Assembly (NCBI GenBank): GCA_023461275.1
Contig: JAEYMI010000071.1
Span: 62,001-126,000, forward strand
Direction of reading: 5' to 3'
DNA: 64,000 nt
Source of the DNA: Actinomycetes bacterium
Lineage (GTDB): Bacteria > Actinomycetota > Actinomycetes > Mycobacteriales > Mycobacteriaceae
Part shown: in pieces, positions 1 to 7,897 of the stretch
Numbering within the stretch: the first letter of the stretch is position 1
Layout of the letters: the number at the start of each line of letters is the position of its first letter
Notes under the pieces: model-generated
The model's database searches: none
The model's input: only the letters and a program-made list of their open reading frames with translations
What the model was told of the DNA's origin: nothing
Position numbers and translations under genes: made by a program

Positions 1-326
1 CGGTCGGCACTTTCCAGGCGCTTCGGCACCGGATGGCCGACCTCGCCACCGAGATCGAATGCACCAAGCTGCTGGTTTACAGCGTCGCCGCCACCGCGGA
101 CGCCAATCCCGACAAGCTCCTGCCCCGTGAGGCGTCGATGGCCAAGCTGAAGGCCACCGAGACGTCGAAGCGGATGACGATCGACGCGATGCAGATGATG
201 GGCGGGTACGGGTACGCAACCGAATTCGACGCCGAGCGACTGATGCGCGGCGCGATCATTTCGACGGTTTATGGTGGCACCAATGAAATCCAGCGCGACA
301 TCATCGGCAAGACCTTCGGGCTCTGA
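1..326 (+). CDS. Acyl-CoA dehydrogenase, C-terminal part (5' cut by window edge)
   Basis: This is the last ~107 codons of an acyl-CoA dehydrogenase, read in the frame starting at base 3. The C-terminal helical domain is recognisable: a 'MQMMGGYGYATEFDAERL' stretch followed by 'YGGTNEIQRDIIGKTFGL', the typical family end that contacts FAD and the neighbouring subunit. These enzymes oxidise acyl-CoA to enoyl-CoA and pass electrons to ETF. Substrate specificity cannot be judged because the catalytic base region lies outside the window. A GntR regulator gene overlaps the 3' end, so the two are probably co-transcribed. Confidence 0.93.
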   Translation, partial: VGTFQALRHRMADLATEIECTKLLVYSVAATADANPDKLLPREASMAKLKATETSKRMTIDAMQMMGGYGYATEFDAERLMRGAIISTVYGGTNEIQRDIIGKTFGL

Positions 327-996
327 TGCCGGTGCGCGCTTGCGCCGCCGACCGCAGTTGTCCGAGGAGGTCGCCGCGCACCTGCGCGAGCTGATCATGA
401 CGGCGTCGATCCGTCCGGGTGACCCCGTCCGGATGGATCTGACGGCACAACGTCTCGGCGTCAGCGTCACCCCGGTCCGTGAGGCGCTACTGCTGCTGCG
501 CGGCGAGGGCATGGTGCATCTGTTGCCGCACAAGGGGTATGTCGTCGCCGAGCTGAGCCGAACCGACATCGAGGATCTCTTCTGGTTACAGGGACAGATG
601 GCGGTCCGGCTGGCGATTCGCACGGCCGCCGCGATCACCGAGGAGCAGATCGACGACCTCGAGACACTCAACGACGAACTGCGGCAGGCGATCTCATCGG
701 ACGACAGTCAGCGAATCACCCTGGCGGAGTTCGAATTCCATCGGGTCCACAACCACATCGCCGGCAGTGAGAAGCTCGCGTGGTTCCTGCTGCATGCCAC
801 CCGGTACACCCCGGCCGCGCTCTATGCGACCGACCCGGATTGGGGTGCTGTGGCGGTGGATTCGCATGCTCGCCTGATCGAGGCCTACCGCGCAGGCGAT
901 TCCGAGCAGATCGTCGAGCAGACCCGACGACAGTTCGACGATGGCGCCGCCCGACTCACCCGCCATCTGGAGACCACTGGGATCTGGGACGACTGA
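283..996 (+). CDS. GntR-family (FCD-type) transcriptional regulator
   Basis: The protein of ~237 residues has an N-terminal winged helix-turn-helix ('LTAQRLGVSVTPVREALLLLRGEGMV', the GntR recognition helix with 'TPVREAL') and a C-terminal all-helical FCD ligand domain. Possible metal ligands are D/H residues in 'EFEFHRVHNHIAG' and 'VDSHARLIEA'. The start is uncertain: ATG 283 has a GGTGG 5 nt upstream, ATG 271 is 12 bases earlier, and TTG 340 lies after the preceding stop. With either ATG the gene overlaps the acyl-CoA dehydrogenase end, suggesting translational coupling and a role as local repressor of an acyl-CoA catabolic operon. The effector is unknown. Confidence 0.88.
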   Translation: MKSSATSSARPSGSDAGARLRRRPQLSEEVAAHLRELIMTASIRPGDPVRMDLTAQRLGVSVTPVREALLLLRGEGMVHLLPHKGYVVAELSRTDIEDLFWLQGQMAVRLAIRTAAAITEEQIDDLETLNDELRQAISSDDSQRITLAEFEFHRVHNHIAGSEKLAWFLLHATRYTPAALYATDPDWGAVAVDSHARLIEAYRAGDSEQIVEQTRRQFDDGAARLTRHLETTGIWDD

Positions 997-1036
997 TCGC
1001 ACCGGCGGACTCCATCGACCCACTAGTGTTGCGTGC

Positions 1037-1609
1037 ATGCTCCTCGTTTCCATGAGTGTGACGCTCGACGGTTTCATCGCCGACCGGGATGGTTCGTTCG
1101 GATGGGGTGTGCCCAGCGACGAGTTGTTCGCATTCCACACCGAACGCGTGGGTTCTCTCGGCGCCACCGTGTTGGGCCGACGACTGTTCGACATGATGCT
1201 CCCTTGGGAGAACGATCCGGCGTTTCGCGCCACCGAAGCCCATCGCGAGTTCGCCGACATCTGGTGTGCCCTACCGAAGGTCGTGTTCAGCAGAACTCTG
1301 GAGTCCGTTCCGGGCAAGGCCCGGCTCGCGACGGGTTCAGTGGCCGACGAGGTGGCTGCGGCGGTCGCGTCCACCGACCGCGATGTCGAGATCGGCGGTG
1401 CGGACCTCGCCGGCCAGGCGCTGCAGCTCGGTCTCGTCGACGAACTGCGCATCTTCCGTCATCCGGTCATCGTCGGCGGCGGCAAGCCCTTGTTGCCGCC
1501 CGTGACCGAGAACATCGCAGTCGACCTGCTCGAAACCGCCACATTTCCCGGCGGCGTTCTCTACGAGCGCTACCAGGTGCTCAAGGGCACTGCACCCGCT
1601 CACAAGTGA
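1037..1609 (+). CDS. Dihydrofolate reductase family protein (RibD C-terminal-like)
   Basis: This 190-residue protein has the DHFR/RibD-C fold signature: N-terminal 'MSVTLDGFIADRDGSFGW', a central 'GATVLGRRLFDMM' strand-helix, and near the C-terminus 'IGGADLAGQAL' followed by 'IVGGGKPLLPP'. Members of this group are NADPH-dependent reductases of unassigned substrate and should not be equated with folate-pathway FolA. I chose ATG 1037 because homology begins at once; longer in-frame starts run back into the GntR gene and are GC-rich noise. The gene follows the GntR gene by ~40 bases and may be transcribed with it. Confidence 0.85.
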   Translation: MLLVSMSVTLDGFIADRDGSFGWGVPSDELFAFHTERVGSLGATVLGRRLFDMMLPWENDPAFRATEAHREFADIWCALPKVVFSRTLESVPGKARLATGSVADEVAAAVASTDRDVEIGGADLAGQALQLGLVDELRIFRHPVIVGGGKPLLPPVTENIAVDLLETATFPGGVLYERYQVLKGTAPAHK

Positions 1610-1728
1610 CGAGCATCCGCAGGGAGATCGACCAATGTCGCCCTGACGCGGCCTGGACGTTTCTACACTTGTGAACAGGAGGGGAACCCCACCACAGCCC
1701 GGTGGAGAGACGGTCATAGGAGCAACCG

Positions 1729-1926
1729 ATGACGAACAATCCCCTCTTCTACATCGTTCCCGGCCTGATCGGCATGTTCGGCGTGCTCTTCTTCGCCGCC
1801 GGCGTCGGTGACATCGTCAACTACGGTGGCGGGCCGGCCGCATGGGCCTACGCTCTGGTCGGTGTGCTGGCCCTGGTCGTCAGCGGCGGCCTTGCGCTGT
1901 TTGCCAGCGGTGCGGCGAAGAGCTGA
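1729..1926 (+). CDS. Small two-helix membrane protein
   Basis: This 65-residue protein has two hydrophobic segments (about residues 6-27 and 38-60) joined by a short polar 'DIVNYGGGPAAW' loop, with a positively charged end. AGGAG lies 8 bases before ATG 1729, so translation is well supported. No enzymatic motif is visible. It stands alone, 120 bases after the DHFR-like gene and before the converging tRNA-Asn. It is probably a small inner-membrane protein of unknown function; the family is not recognised. Confidence 0.75.
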   Translation: MTNNPLFYIVPGLIGMFGVLFFAAGVGDIVNYGGGPAAWAYALVGVLALVVSGGLALFASGAAKS

Positions 1927-1975
1927 ACTCTGTCAGGCACAGGTAGCGCCTCACGCGAGTAGTACAGAAACGCAA

Positions 1976-1999
1976 AAACCGCCTGTGAACAGGCGGTTT
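1976..1999 (-). terminator. Rho-independent terminator of tRNA-Asn
   Basis: A perfect 10-bp stem (AAACCGCCTG / CAGGCGGTTT) with a 4-base loop lies 4 bases beyond the tRNA 3' end. On the reverse strand the stem runs into a T-rich tail. It is placed to end the tRNA-Asn transcript and, being nearly symmetrical with A/T tails on both sides, could also act on transcription coming from the small membrane protein gene. Confidence 0.8.
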
Positions 2000-2003
2000 A
2001 TTG

Positions 2004-2076
2004 CTCCCCCTGCTGGACTCGAACCAGCAACCGTTCGATTAACAGTCGAATGCTCTGCCAATTGAGCTAAGGGGGA
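2004..2076 (-). tRNA. tRNA-Asn (GTT)
   Basis: The reverse strand folds as a 73-nt tRNA. The 7-bp acceptor stem is TCCCCCT/AGGGGGA with discriminator G. The D-arm contains 'TAGCTCAATTGGCAGAG', the anticodon loop CTGTTAA carries GTT, and the T-loop is TTCGAGT. The CCA end is not encoded. The neighbouring dnaG and the second tRNA at 7.0 kb fit an arrangement known near dnaG in mycobacteria. Confidence 0.95.
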
Positions 2077-2226
2077 CTGCTCGGATTCGTTGATGCCGCG
2101 AGCACGCTCGGCGGCACCTGAACCGAGTGATGACTCTAGCCTATGCACCGTCGCGAGAACAAAACGCCAGCACCGCCCGCGACGTCGGTCGACGCCGCGG
2201 GCCGGCTGCGGTGTGGCGGTGGCGTG

Positions 2227-3825
2227 TCAGTGCCCGGCGACCACGTCGGCCTCGTCCACGGTCACCGGCGTACGGGCGTTGGGCAAGAACCAGTAGGCGA
2301 AGCACACGATCCCGAAGAAGAGGTAGCCGAGCGCCACCTCCGGGTTGGCCGCCCACGTCACCTCGGGTGCGTGGATGAGTCCGATGAAGGACAGGACCGC
2401 TCCGACCAGGCAGGCGATGGCCGCGTAGTGGAACTTCTTGTCCAGGATGAAGGTCACGATCGCCCCCAACACCAAACCGACCAGCACCGCACCGTCACCC
2501 AGGGTCTTGAGACCGGAGTAGACCAGGCCGGCATTGGCCAACGCGTCGGCGCCCACCTTGTCCGCGGTCGTGCCGGCCGCCGACAACGCGTTGTCGATCA
2601 GGCCGGTCCCCCACTGCGCGAGGTTCGGCAGGATCGCCGCAACCACCGCGACCGCGTGCAGCCGGGGTACCGCCTGGAACGCCTGGGCTCCGATCAGCAG
2701 GCCGATGTAGAGCAGGATCGGCACGATCGCCGGGACCGGGAGCAGCGCCTCGAGTACCCCGAACAACCCGAGGAAGCACAGCACACCGATCATCACGCCA
2801 CTGGCGAGTGAATACGTCGACCGCCCACCGGCGTCCTTCCATCCCGGATGCCCGATGTAGACCGCGGGCGGGAACGGTGAACCGAACGCGGCACCGATGC
2901 AGGCACCGGCACCGTCGGCCAGCAGCACGCTGCGCAGGTCGTAGTTGTCGCCGGCAGCAGCGGCGCTCTCGACGTTGCTCATCGCCTCGGTGAAGTTGTA
3001 GACGCCCAACGGGATTGCCGTGCCCAGCAGCGGAGCGAGATCCCCCAGCCCGGAGAAGAGCATGTCGAACCGTTGGTCGGGAACTCCGATCGCGATGTTG
3101 TCGACGGCGCTCTGCAGGTCGGGCACCGACATGAACCCACCGATCCAGCCGATGGCGGTACCCACCAGCAGCGCGGCCAGCCCGACCGGGATGTTGCCGG
3201 GCAGCTTCACGTCGGTGAAGAACCCGATCAGGATGATTGCCAGCACCGGCAACCCGATCCATGCGGCGTCCCAGATCTGGCCGGCCGGCCGCATGGAGAT
3301 GAAGGTGATCGAGATACCGGCCAGCGTGCCGAGCATCGCCGCACGCGGGGTGAGCTTGCGGACATACGGTCCCACGAAGGCACCGATCATGACGATCACA
3401 CCGATCATGAACGCCCACGCCAAACCGGCCTGCCACGCCTGCATCGCGTCGTTGGTCTTGAGATAAACCGGCAGCATGACCACGAACACGACGATGAACA
3501 TGTGCGGGACACTCGGTCCGTACGGCAGGGCGGTGACGTCGCTTCTGTTCTCGCGCTTGGCAAGTCGTCGGGCCAGGAAGGTGTAGTACAGGTTGCCCAG
3601 CACGAGGGCGACACCGAGTGCGGGCAGCACGGTGCCGAGGACGTCGCCGGCCGGGATCTTGACGACACCGATCATCAGTCCGGTGAGAGTCAACACGTTG
3701 ACGAGAATGTTGAACCCGAGACCGAAGAAGGCATTGGTGTCGCCACGGGTCCACCAGGGCAGATCGACTGTGGGTTCGGGTGTCGACGGCTCGGTGGGTG
3801 GCGCGGGATCGACGGTGGTACTCAT
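2227..3825 (-). CDS. NCS2-family permease (purine/ureide type)
   Basis: This 532-residue protein has a short polar N-terminus followed by 12 or more hydrophobic segments. It resembles the nucleobase-cation symporter 2 / AzgA-like families: 'TRGDTNAFFGLGFNILVNVLTLTGLM' at the start, 'ALPYGPSVPHMF' after the third helix and 'NFTEAMSNVESAAAAGDNYDLRSVLLADG' in the middle, which carries the conserved substrate-site acidic residues. AAGGA precedes ATG 3825. It is the last gene of the GntR-amidase-cysteine hydrolase operon, so it probably imports that operon's nitrogen-rich substrate (biuret, a ureide or a related ring compound). The family normally carries purines or pyrimidines; a biuret-type cargo is inference from context. 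Confidence 0.85.
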   Translation of the reverse strand: MSTTVDPAPPTEPSTPEPTVDLPWWTRGDTNAFFGLGFNILVNVLTLTGLMIGVVKIPAGDVLGTVLPALGVALVLGNLYYTFLARRLAKRENRSDVTALPYGPSVPHMFIVVFVVMLPVYLKTNDAMQAWQAGLAWAFMIGVIVMIGAFVGPYVRKLTPRAAMLGTLAGISITFISMRPAGQIWDAAWIGLPVLAIILIGFFTDVKLPGNIPVGLAALLVGTAIGWIGGFMSVPDLQSAVDNIAIGVPDQRFDMLFSGLGDLAPLLGTAIPLGVYNFTEAMSNVESAAAAGDNYDLRSVLLADGAGACIGAAFGSPFPPAVYIGHPGWKDAGGRSTYSLASGVMIGVLCFLGLFGVLEALLPVPAIVPILLYIGLLIGAQAFQAVPRLHAVAVVAAILPNLAQWGTGLIDNALSAAGTTADKVGADALANAGLVYSGLKTLGDGAVLVGLVLGAIVTFILDKKFHYAAIACLVGAVLSFIGLIHAPEVTWAANPEVALGYLFFGIVCFAYWFLPNARTPVTVDEADVVAGH

Positions 3826-3894
3826 GGTTTTCCTTTCAGCAAAGCCGATTCCACAACGCCGTGGAAAGGTGGGGACGATTGGGGTTGTGGTGGT

Positions 3895-4632
3895 TCAGGA
3901 GACGGCGTCAGATGAGACGACGTCGGACGAGACGGAATCGAACGAGGTCGCTGAACGATGCCCGAGCATCGCCGGGAGCAGGTCGGCACTCGATGCGACC
4001 CAGCCGAAGATGCCGCCCTGCGCGGCGATCATTTCCAGCCCGACGCGTTGGAACTCGGGGAAGTAGGAGCCGACACAGTCGGAGACCACGACGCACTCAT
4101 AACCCCGATCGTTGGCCTCACGAGTGGTGGTGTGGACGCACACCTCGGTGGTCACACCGGTCACCAACAACTGAGTGATGCCGTTGGACTCCAACACTTT
4201 TCCGAAGTCCGTCGCGTAGAACGCGCCTTTTCCGGGTTTGTCGATGACGACTTCGTCCGCTAGCGGCGCAAGTTCGTCGACGATGTCGTGTCCGTACTCG
4301 CCACGGATCAGGATGCGTCCGAATGCCCCGGGATCGCCGATCCGTTTCGACGGAGCACCACGAGACAGTTTGGCGGGCGGGCAGTCCGACAGATCAGGGA
4401 GGTGACCTTCACGCGTGTGCACGACGAGCATGCCCGCCGATCGCGCGGCGGCGAGCAGCGCCTGCAGCGGTCCGACGACCTTCTGCAACTGTCCGACGTC
4501 GTTGCCCAAGGTCTCACCGAAACCGCCGGGCAGCAGGAAGTCTCGCTGCATGTCGATGATCACCAATGCGGTGCGGTCGAGATCGAGCTCGATGGGTTCG
4601 GGTGATGCGGTGACGGTGACCGACTCGCTCAC
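3895..4632 (-). CDS. biuH: Isochorismatase-family cysteine hydrolase, biuret hydrolase-like
   Basis: This 245-residue protein carries the catalytic triad of the family: Asp27 in 'VIIDMQRDF', Lys132 in 'IDKPGKGAF' and Cys165 in 'TEVCVHTTTREANDRGYE'. Several stretches match my recollection of Rhizobium biuret hydrolase BiuH (triad D36-K142-C175) closely: 'VHTREGHLPDLSD', 'GDPGAFGRILIRGE' and 'AQGGIFG'. BiuH converts biuret to allophanate and ammonia. The neighbouring amidase resembles allophanate hydrolase, the next enzyme, and their genes overlap by 4 bases. Alternatives are triuret hydrolase or ureidoacrylate amidohydrolase (RutB), which share this subfamily. The C-terminal ~20 residues are Ser/Asp-rich and probably disordered. 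Confidence 0.8.
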   Translation of the reverse strand: MSESVTVTASPEPIELDLDRTALVIIDMQRDFLLPGGFGETLGNDVGQLQKVVGPLQALLAAARSAGMLVVHTREGHLPDLSDCPPAKLSRGAPSKRIGDPGAFGRILIRGEYGHDIVDELAPLADEVVIDKPGKGAFYATDFGKVLESNGITQLLVTGVTTEVCVHTTTREANDRGYECVVVSDCVGSYFPEFQRVGLEMIAAQGGIFGWVASSADLLPAMLGHRSATSFDSVSSDVVSSDAVS

Positions 4633-6080
4633 AGGGCAGCCTTTCCGTTGTGCTCCAAGGGTTTCACGTGCATAGGTTCCTCCTCCGGGCGGTCGACGGC
4701 CTGCGACCGGGCCCGCGGCTCGTCGAGCAACTCCGCCGCGAGGTGCAACACCGTGTCGTCGGAGAGCGCATTGCCGAGCAGCATCGCGGCATGGGGACGG
4801 CCATCCGAGGTGGTGCCCTGTGGTACAGAAATCCCCAGCAGGTCAAGAAGATTCCCGAAGTGCGTGTAGTGACCGAGCATCGTGTTCGCCGCGATGGGTT
4901 GCGCGAGAACCTCATCGACGGTGAATGTGCGACCGATCGTCGGCACCACCAGTACATCCATACCGCGCCAGATCCGGCCCACCTCGGCCCGCAGTTCGGC
5001 CAGTCGTTGCAGCGCGGCGAAGGCGTCGACGGCGGTGTACTTCAGTCCGCTGCGCAGGATGTCGCGCACCACCGGGACGATCTCGTCGGGATGCTCGGTC
5101 AGGAAATCGTTGAACACCACGAGTCGTTCGGCGACCCACGGCCCCGAATACAGGAGTTCACCGGCGGCCAGGAACGGTGCCAGCGACACCTCGACGACCT
5201 CGGTCGGGACGGTAAACGTGCTGTTCTGCAACTTGTTTCGGAACGCGAGGTGGGCATCGCGCATCGCTTCGTCACCGAAGAACTCCAACTCCCCCACCGG
5301 CGGAAGGCCGATCGTGATGCGATCACCTGCGAAGCTCGGCCCCGACGGTCGCGACCATGGATCATCGTCGTCGACGCCGGCCATCACCGACATGACGCGG
5401 TCGACGTCGTCGATGCAGCCGGCCATCATCGTGATGCAGTCCAACGACTTACATGCCGGCACGAGCCTCACGGTGCTGATCAATCCTCGGGAGGGCTTGT
5501 AGCCGACGACGCCATTGAGGGCTGCTGGAACACGCCCCGACCCGGCGGTGTCGGTGGCCACCGCGAACGGGACCTCCCCGAGCGCCACCGCCAACGCCGA
5601 TCCCGAACTCGAGCCACCGGAGATCATGTCTCCCCCGTACACACCGCGCGGCACGGTGTACGGGGTTCGCGTGCCGTTGAGTCCGGTGGCGAACTGATCG
5701 AGATTGGTCTTGCCGACGTAGAGCGCACCCGCGTCGAGAAGTCGCTGCACGGCAGGCGCGGTGGTCTCTGCGACGTAGGCGTAGCCCGGACACGACAGCG
5801 TCGTGGGCACCCCGGCGACGTCGATGCTGTCCTTGACCCCGAACGGAACGCCGTACAGTGGCAGCCCACGCGCGCCCGGTCGGGCTTCGAGTTCGGCCGC
5901 CGCCGCCATCAGTTCATCTCTCGGCACCGTCGACAACCAGGTGCCGTCGTCTCCGCGTGCCTCGATCGCATCGCAGACCATTCGTGCGGTTCTGCTCGGC
6001 GACCCACTACCGCTCACATGTGATTCGACGATCTCAGCGACCGTCGGCCCCAACGTCGGACCCTGTCCCGAAATGTTCAT
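4629..6080 (-). CDS. atzF: Allophanate hydrolase-type amidase (amidase domain only)
   Basis: This 483-residue amidase-signature enzyme has a Ser-cisSer-Lys triad read as Lys83 ('PFGVKDSIDVAG'), Ser157 ('SGGSSSGSA') and Ser181 ('TDTAGSGRVPAAL'). The spacing equals that of Pseudomonas AtzF (K91, S165, S189). 'LDQFATGLNGTRTPY' and 'VPACKSLDCITMMA' are typical of allophanate hydrolases rather than GatA. The reaction would convert allophanate to ammonia and CO2. AtzF and Dur1 have about 600 residues; here the separate C-terminal domain is missing and the protein ends shortly after the amidase core. It lies between gntR and the biuret hydrolase-like gene in one operon. Another small amide substrate remains possible. 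Confidence 0.82.
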   Translation of the reverse strand: MNISGQGPTLGPTVAEIVESHVSGSGSPSRTARMVCDAIEARGDDGTWLSTVPRDELMAAAAELEARPGARGLPLYGVPFGVKDSIDVAGVPTTLSCPGYAYVAETTAPAVQRLLDAGALYVGKTNLDQFATGLNGTRTPYTVPRGVYGGDMISGGSSSGSALAVALGEVPFAVATDTAGSGRVPAALNGVVGYKPSRGLISTVRLVPACKSLDCITMMAGCIDDVDRVMSVMAGVDDDDPWSRPSGPSFAGDRITIGLPPVGELEFFGDEAMRDAHLAFRNKLQNSTFTVPTEVVEVSLAPFLAAGELLYSGPWVAERLVVFNDFLTEHPDEIVPVVRDILRSGLKYTAVDAFAALQRLAELRAEVGRIWRGMDVLVVPTIGRTFTVDEVLAQPIAANTMLGHYTHFGNLLDLLGISVPQGTTSDGRPHAAMLLGNALSDDTVLHLAAELLDEPRARSQAVDRPEEEPMHVKPLEHNGKAAL

Positions 6081-6088
6081 ACCGTCGA

Positions 6089-6098
6089 TTGTCGACAG
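6089..6098 (-). promoter_or_regulatory. Candidate GntR operator before the amidase gene
   Basis: TTGTCGACAG, centred on the 8-bp palindrome TGTCGACA, lies 8 bases upstream of the amidase ATG. FCD-type GntR proteins commonly bind TTGT-N2-ACAA-like sites, and such a regulator is encoded directly upstream. This is motif inspection only; the site is short and could occur by chance. Confidence 0.35.
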
Positions 6099-6175
6099 AA
6101 TGATGCCAACCGAAGAACGGCTGTGTGTCGTTTGTGTTAGCTCATTGCCGGACTCGACTCACCTCCGGACCGGGC

Positions 6176-6880
6176 TCAACCGACCTGGTCTTGCACCCCA
6201 TCGCTCATCGTCGCCTCGACGAGGTTGAGGTAATTGAGGTGACCGTGATCGCGAAGTGCGGCGACCACGGCTTCCACATCGTTGGCTTCCAGCGCATGCA
6301 GGATGTCGTGATGACGATGAAGCCCGTCGTCGTGACCGTGGTGATCACGCGCCTCCGTGCGCAGGTTGACCGCCATCGGCAGCTGCAGTTTCAACAGGAT
6401 CGGCTCCAACGCGATATCGAGTTGGCGATTGTCGGCCAACCCCACCACCGCGGCATGAAACCGTCGGTGGGCGTCGTCGATATCGATGTCGGCCGAGGCA
6501 TTCTCCATGGCCTCGATGGCCTCCCGAACCGGTGCGAGTTGAACCTCGGGGTCGGCCAGCGGCAGTGCCGACTCGACGGCAAACCGCTCCAGGAGTTGCC
6601 GAAGTTCGAAGAGCTGCAGGATATCTCGCGGTGACCACTCGGCCACTCGCGTTCCGCGCCGAGGCAGATGTTCGACGAGACCCTGCTGCGCGAGCAATCG
6701 GAGTGCCTCACGAACCGGCGCCCGGCTGATACCGAGATCGGCGCACAACGTCTCTTCGACGATCTTCTGTCCGGGCGTCAATGCCCCGGACAGGATCGCG
6801 TCACGAATCCGGCGCCCGGCCACATCGACCAGGCTCTCCGGGAGATCGCGGGTGACACCGGACCCATCGATCTCCGTCAT
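6176..6880 (-). CDS. GntR-family (FCD-type) regulator of the biuret/allophanate operon
   Basis: This 234-residue regulator has a winged HTH at the N-terminus ('ADLGISRAPVREALRLLAQQGLVEHLPRRGTRV'). The FCD effector domain has the metal-ligand pattern Asp/His in 'DDAHRRFHAAVVG', 'HRHHDILHAL' and 'LRDHGHLN'. It is the first gene of the operon, 95 bases upstream of the amidase, and so is the probable substrate-responsive regulator. The distribution of histidines supports a metal-bound carboxylate or ureide effector, as in other FCD proteins; which one is unknown. Confidence 0.88.
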   Translation of the reverse strand: MTEIDGSGVTRDLPESLVDVAGRRIRDAILSGALTPGQKIVEETLCADLGISRAPVREALRLLAQQGLVEHLPRRGTRVAEWSPRDILQLFELRQLLERFAVESALPLADPEVQLAPVREAIEAMENASADIDIDDAHRRFHAAVVGLADNRQLDIALEPILLKLQLPMAVNLRTEARDHHGHDDGLHRHHDILHALEANDVEAVVAALRDHGHLNYLNLVEATMSDGVQDQVG

Positions 6881-7040
6881 CGCGTGTTCGCGCCCTTCGT
6901 GCTGTAGCGGTGGTTGGCATGGGCCTTGTACCCGTGGCCGAGTCTAGTCAGCCTCGCGTCATCCGCCGTACATCTGCGGCCACCGCCTCGTCGGCCACGA
7001 CGTCGGATGCGATAACCTGCGACCGGGCAATTGCCCATTT

Positions 7041-7114
7041 GGGGCGGTAGCTCAGTCGGTTAGAGCCGCGGACTCATAATCCGCTGGTCGTGGGTTCGAG
7101 CCCCACCCGCCCCA
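7041..7114 (+). tRNA. tRNA with CAT anticodon (elongator Met, or Ile2)
   Basis: A complete 74-nt cloverleaf is visible: acceptor GGGGCGG/CCGCCCC with discriminator A, D-arm 'TAGCTCAGTCGGTTAGAGC', anticodon stem GCGGA/TCCGC enclosing CTCATAA, T-loop TTCGAGC and no encoded CCA. CAT in a CTCATAA loop is shared by elongator tRNA-Met and lysidine-modified tRNA-Ile2, which I cannot separate with certainty by eye. It is not an initiator because the anticodon stem lacks the three consecutive G-C pairs. Elongator Met is the default reading. Confidence 0.9.
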
Positions 7115-7242
7115 CACCGCATATCACCAGGGAACGACTGATCGCGGCGTGGCGTCGAGTCATCGGCGCTCGATCTGATCCGCGCGCACGGGCGACGATC
7201 ACACGTCCACCCGAAGAGTCCTTCTCCACCGGATCTCTTTCG

Positions 7243-7821
7243 TCACGACAAGTACGCCCCCAGCAGCCGATCCAGTACCGCATGTGCTTGCGCTCGGGCA
7301 GCTTCGGTGTCCTCGTGCCGCGCGATCCACAGCGCGGCTTCGTTCATTGCCCCGGAAAGCTGGACGGTTGTCGCGTCGAGCAGACCGTCCGCTACGCCCG
7401 CATGCTGCACGGCTTCACGTAAGTGCGATTCGGAATTCTGTGCGTCGAGACGTCGCCACTCCTGCCAGCCAACGACCGCCGGAGCGTCGATGAGAAGAAT
7501 GCGCACGGCCGCACCGGAGGTGATCGCATCGAGGAAGGCGTGCGATCCGGCGCGGAGCTGATCAACCGGGCCGTTTCCGGCATGCTCCGCGGCAGCCACG
7601 ACGGCGTCGGCGACCCTGGCCTGGAGCATCGCTGCCACCGCACTGAACAGCCCCGCCTTGTTGCGATAGTGATGGTAAACCGCTCCGCGGGTGACACCGG
7701 CGGCGTGGGCAACGTCTTCGAGCGAGACGTCGGCGAATCCTCGCGACGCGAACAATTCGGTTGCCGATTCGAGGACTCGCTCGGCTGTCCGGGCGGCATC
7801 TGCGGCGGAGGCGCGTGGCAT
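7243..7821 (-). CDS. TetR-family regulator
   Basis: This 192-residue protein has a standard TetR HTH at residues ~14-60 ('ATELFASRGFADVSLEDVAHAAGVTRGAVYHHYRNKAGLF') and a variable helical ligand domain. It is divergent from a VOC-domain gene; the 76-bp gap between them contains a 13-bp palindrome, so it probably represses both itself and that gene. The C-terminal part has no recognisable ligand signature. Confidence 0.88.
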   Translation of the reverse strand: MPRASAADAARTAERVLESATELFASRGFADVSLEDVAHAAGVTRGAVYHHYRNKAGLFSAVAAMLQARVADAVVAAAEHAGNGPVDQLRAGSHAFLDAITSGAAVRILLIDAPAVVGWQEWRRLDAQNSESHLREAVQHAGVADGLLDATTVQLSGAMNEAALWIARHEDTEAARAQAHAVLDRLLGAYLS

Positions 7822-7867
7822 AGGCCATTCCTTTACGTACGTGGAGTATGTATCCTGATCTCGTTAG

Positions 7868-7880
7868 ATACACAGTGTAT
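7868..7880. promoter_or_regulatory. Palindromic operator between the TetR and VOC genes
   Basis: ATACAC-A-GTGTAT is a perfect 13-bp inverted repeat just upstream of the VOC gene's AGGAG. A related GTACGTGGAGTATGTAT stretch lies ~30 bases away, towards the tetR start. The position suits TetR-mediated repression of both directions. Confidence 0.55.
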
Positions 7881-7897
7881 GTATAGGAGTGGTTCCC

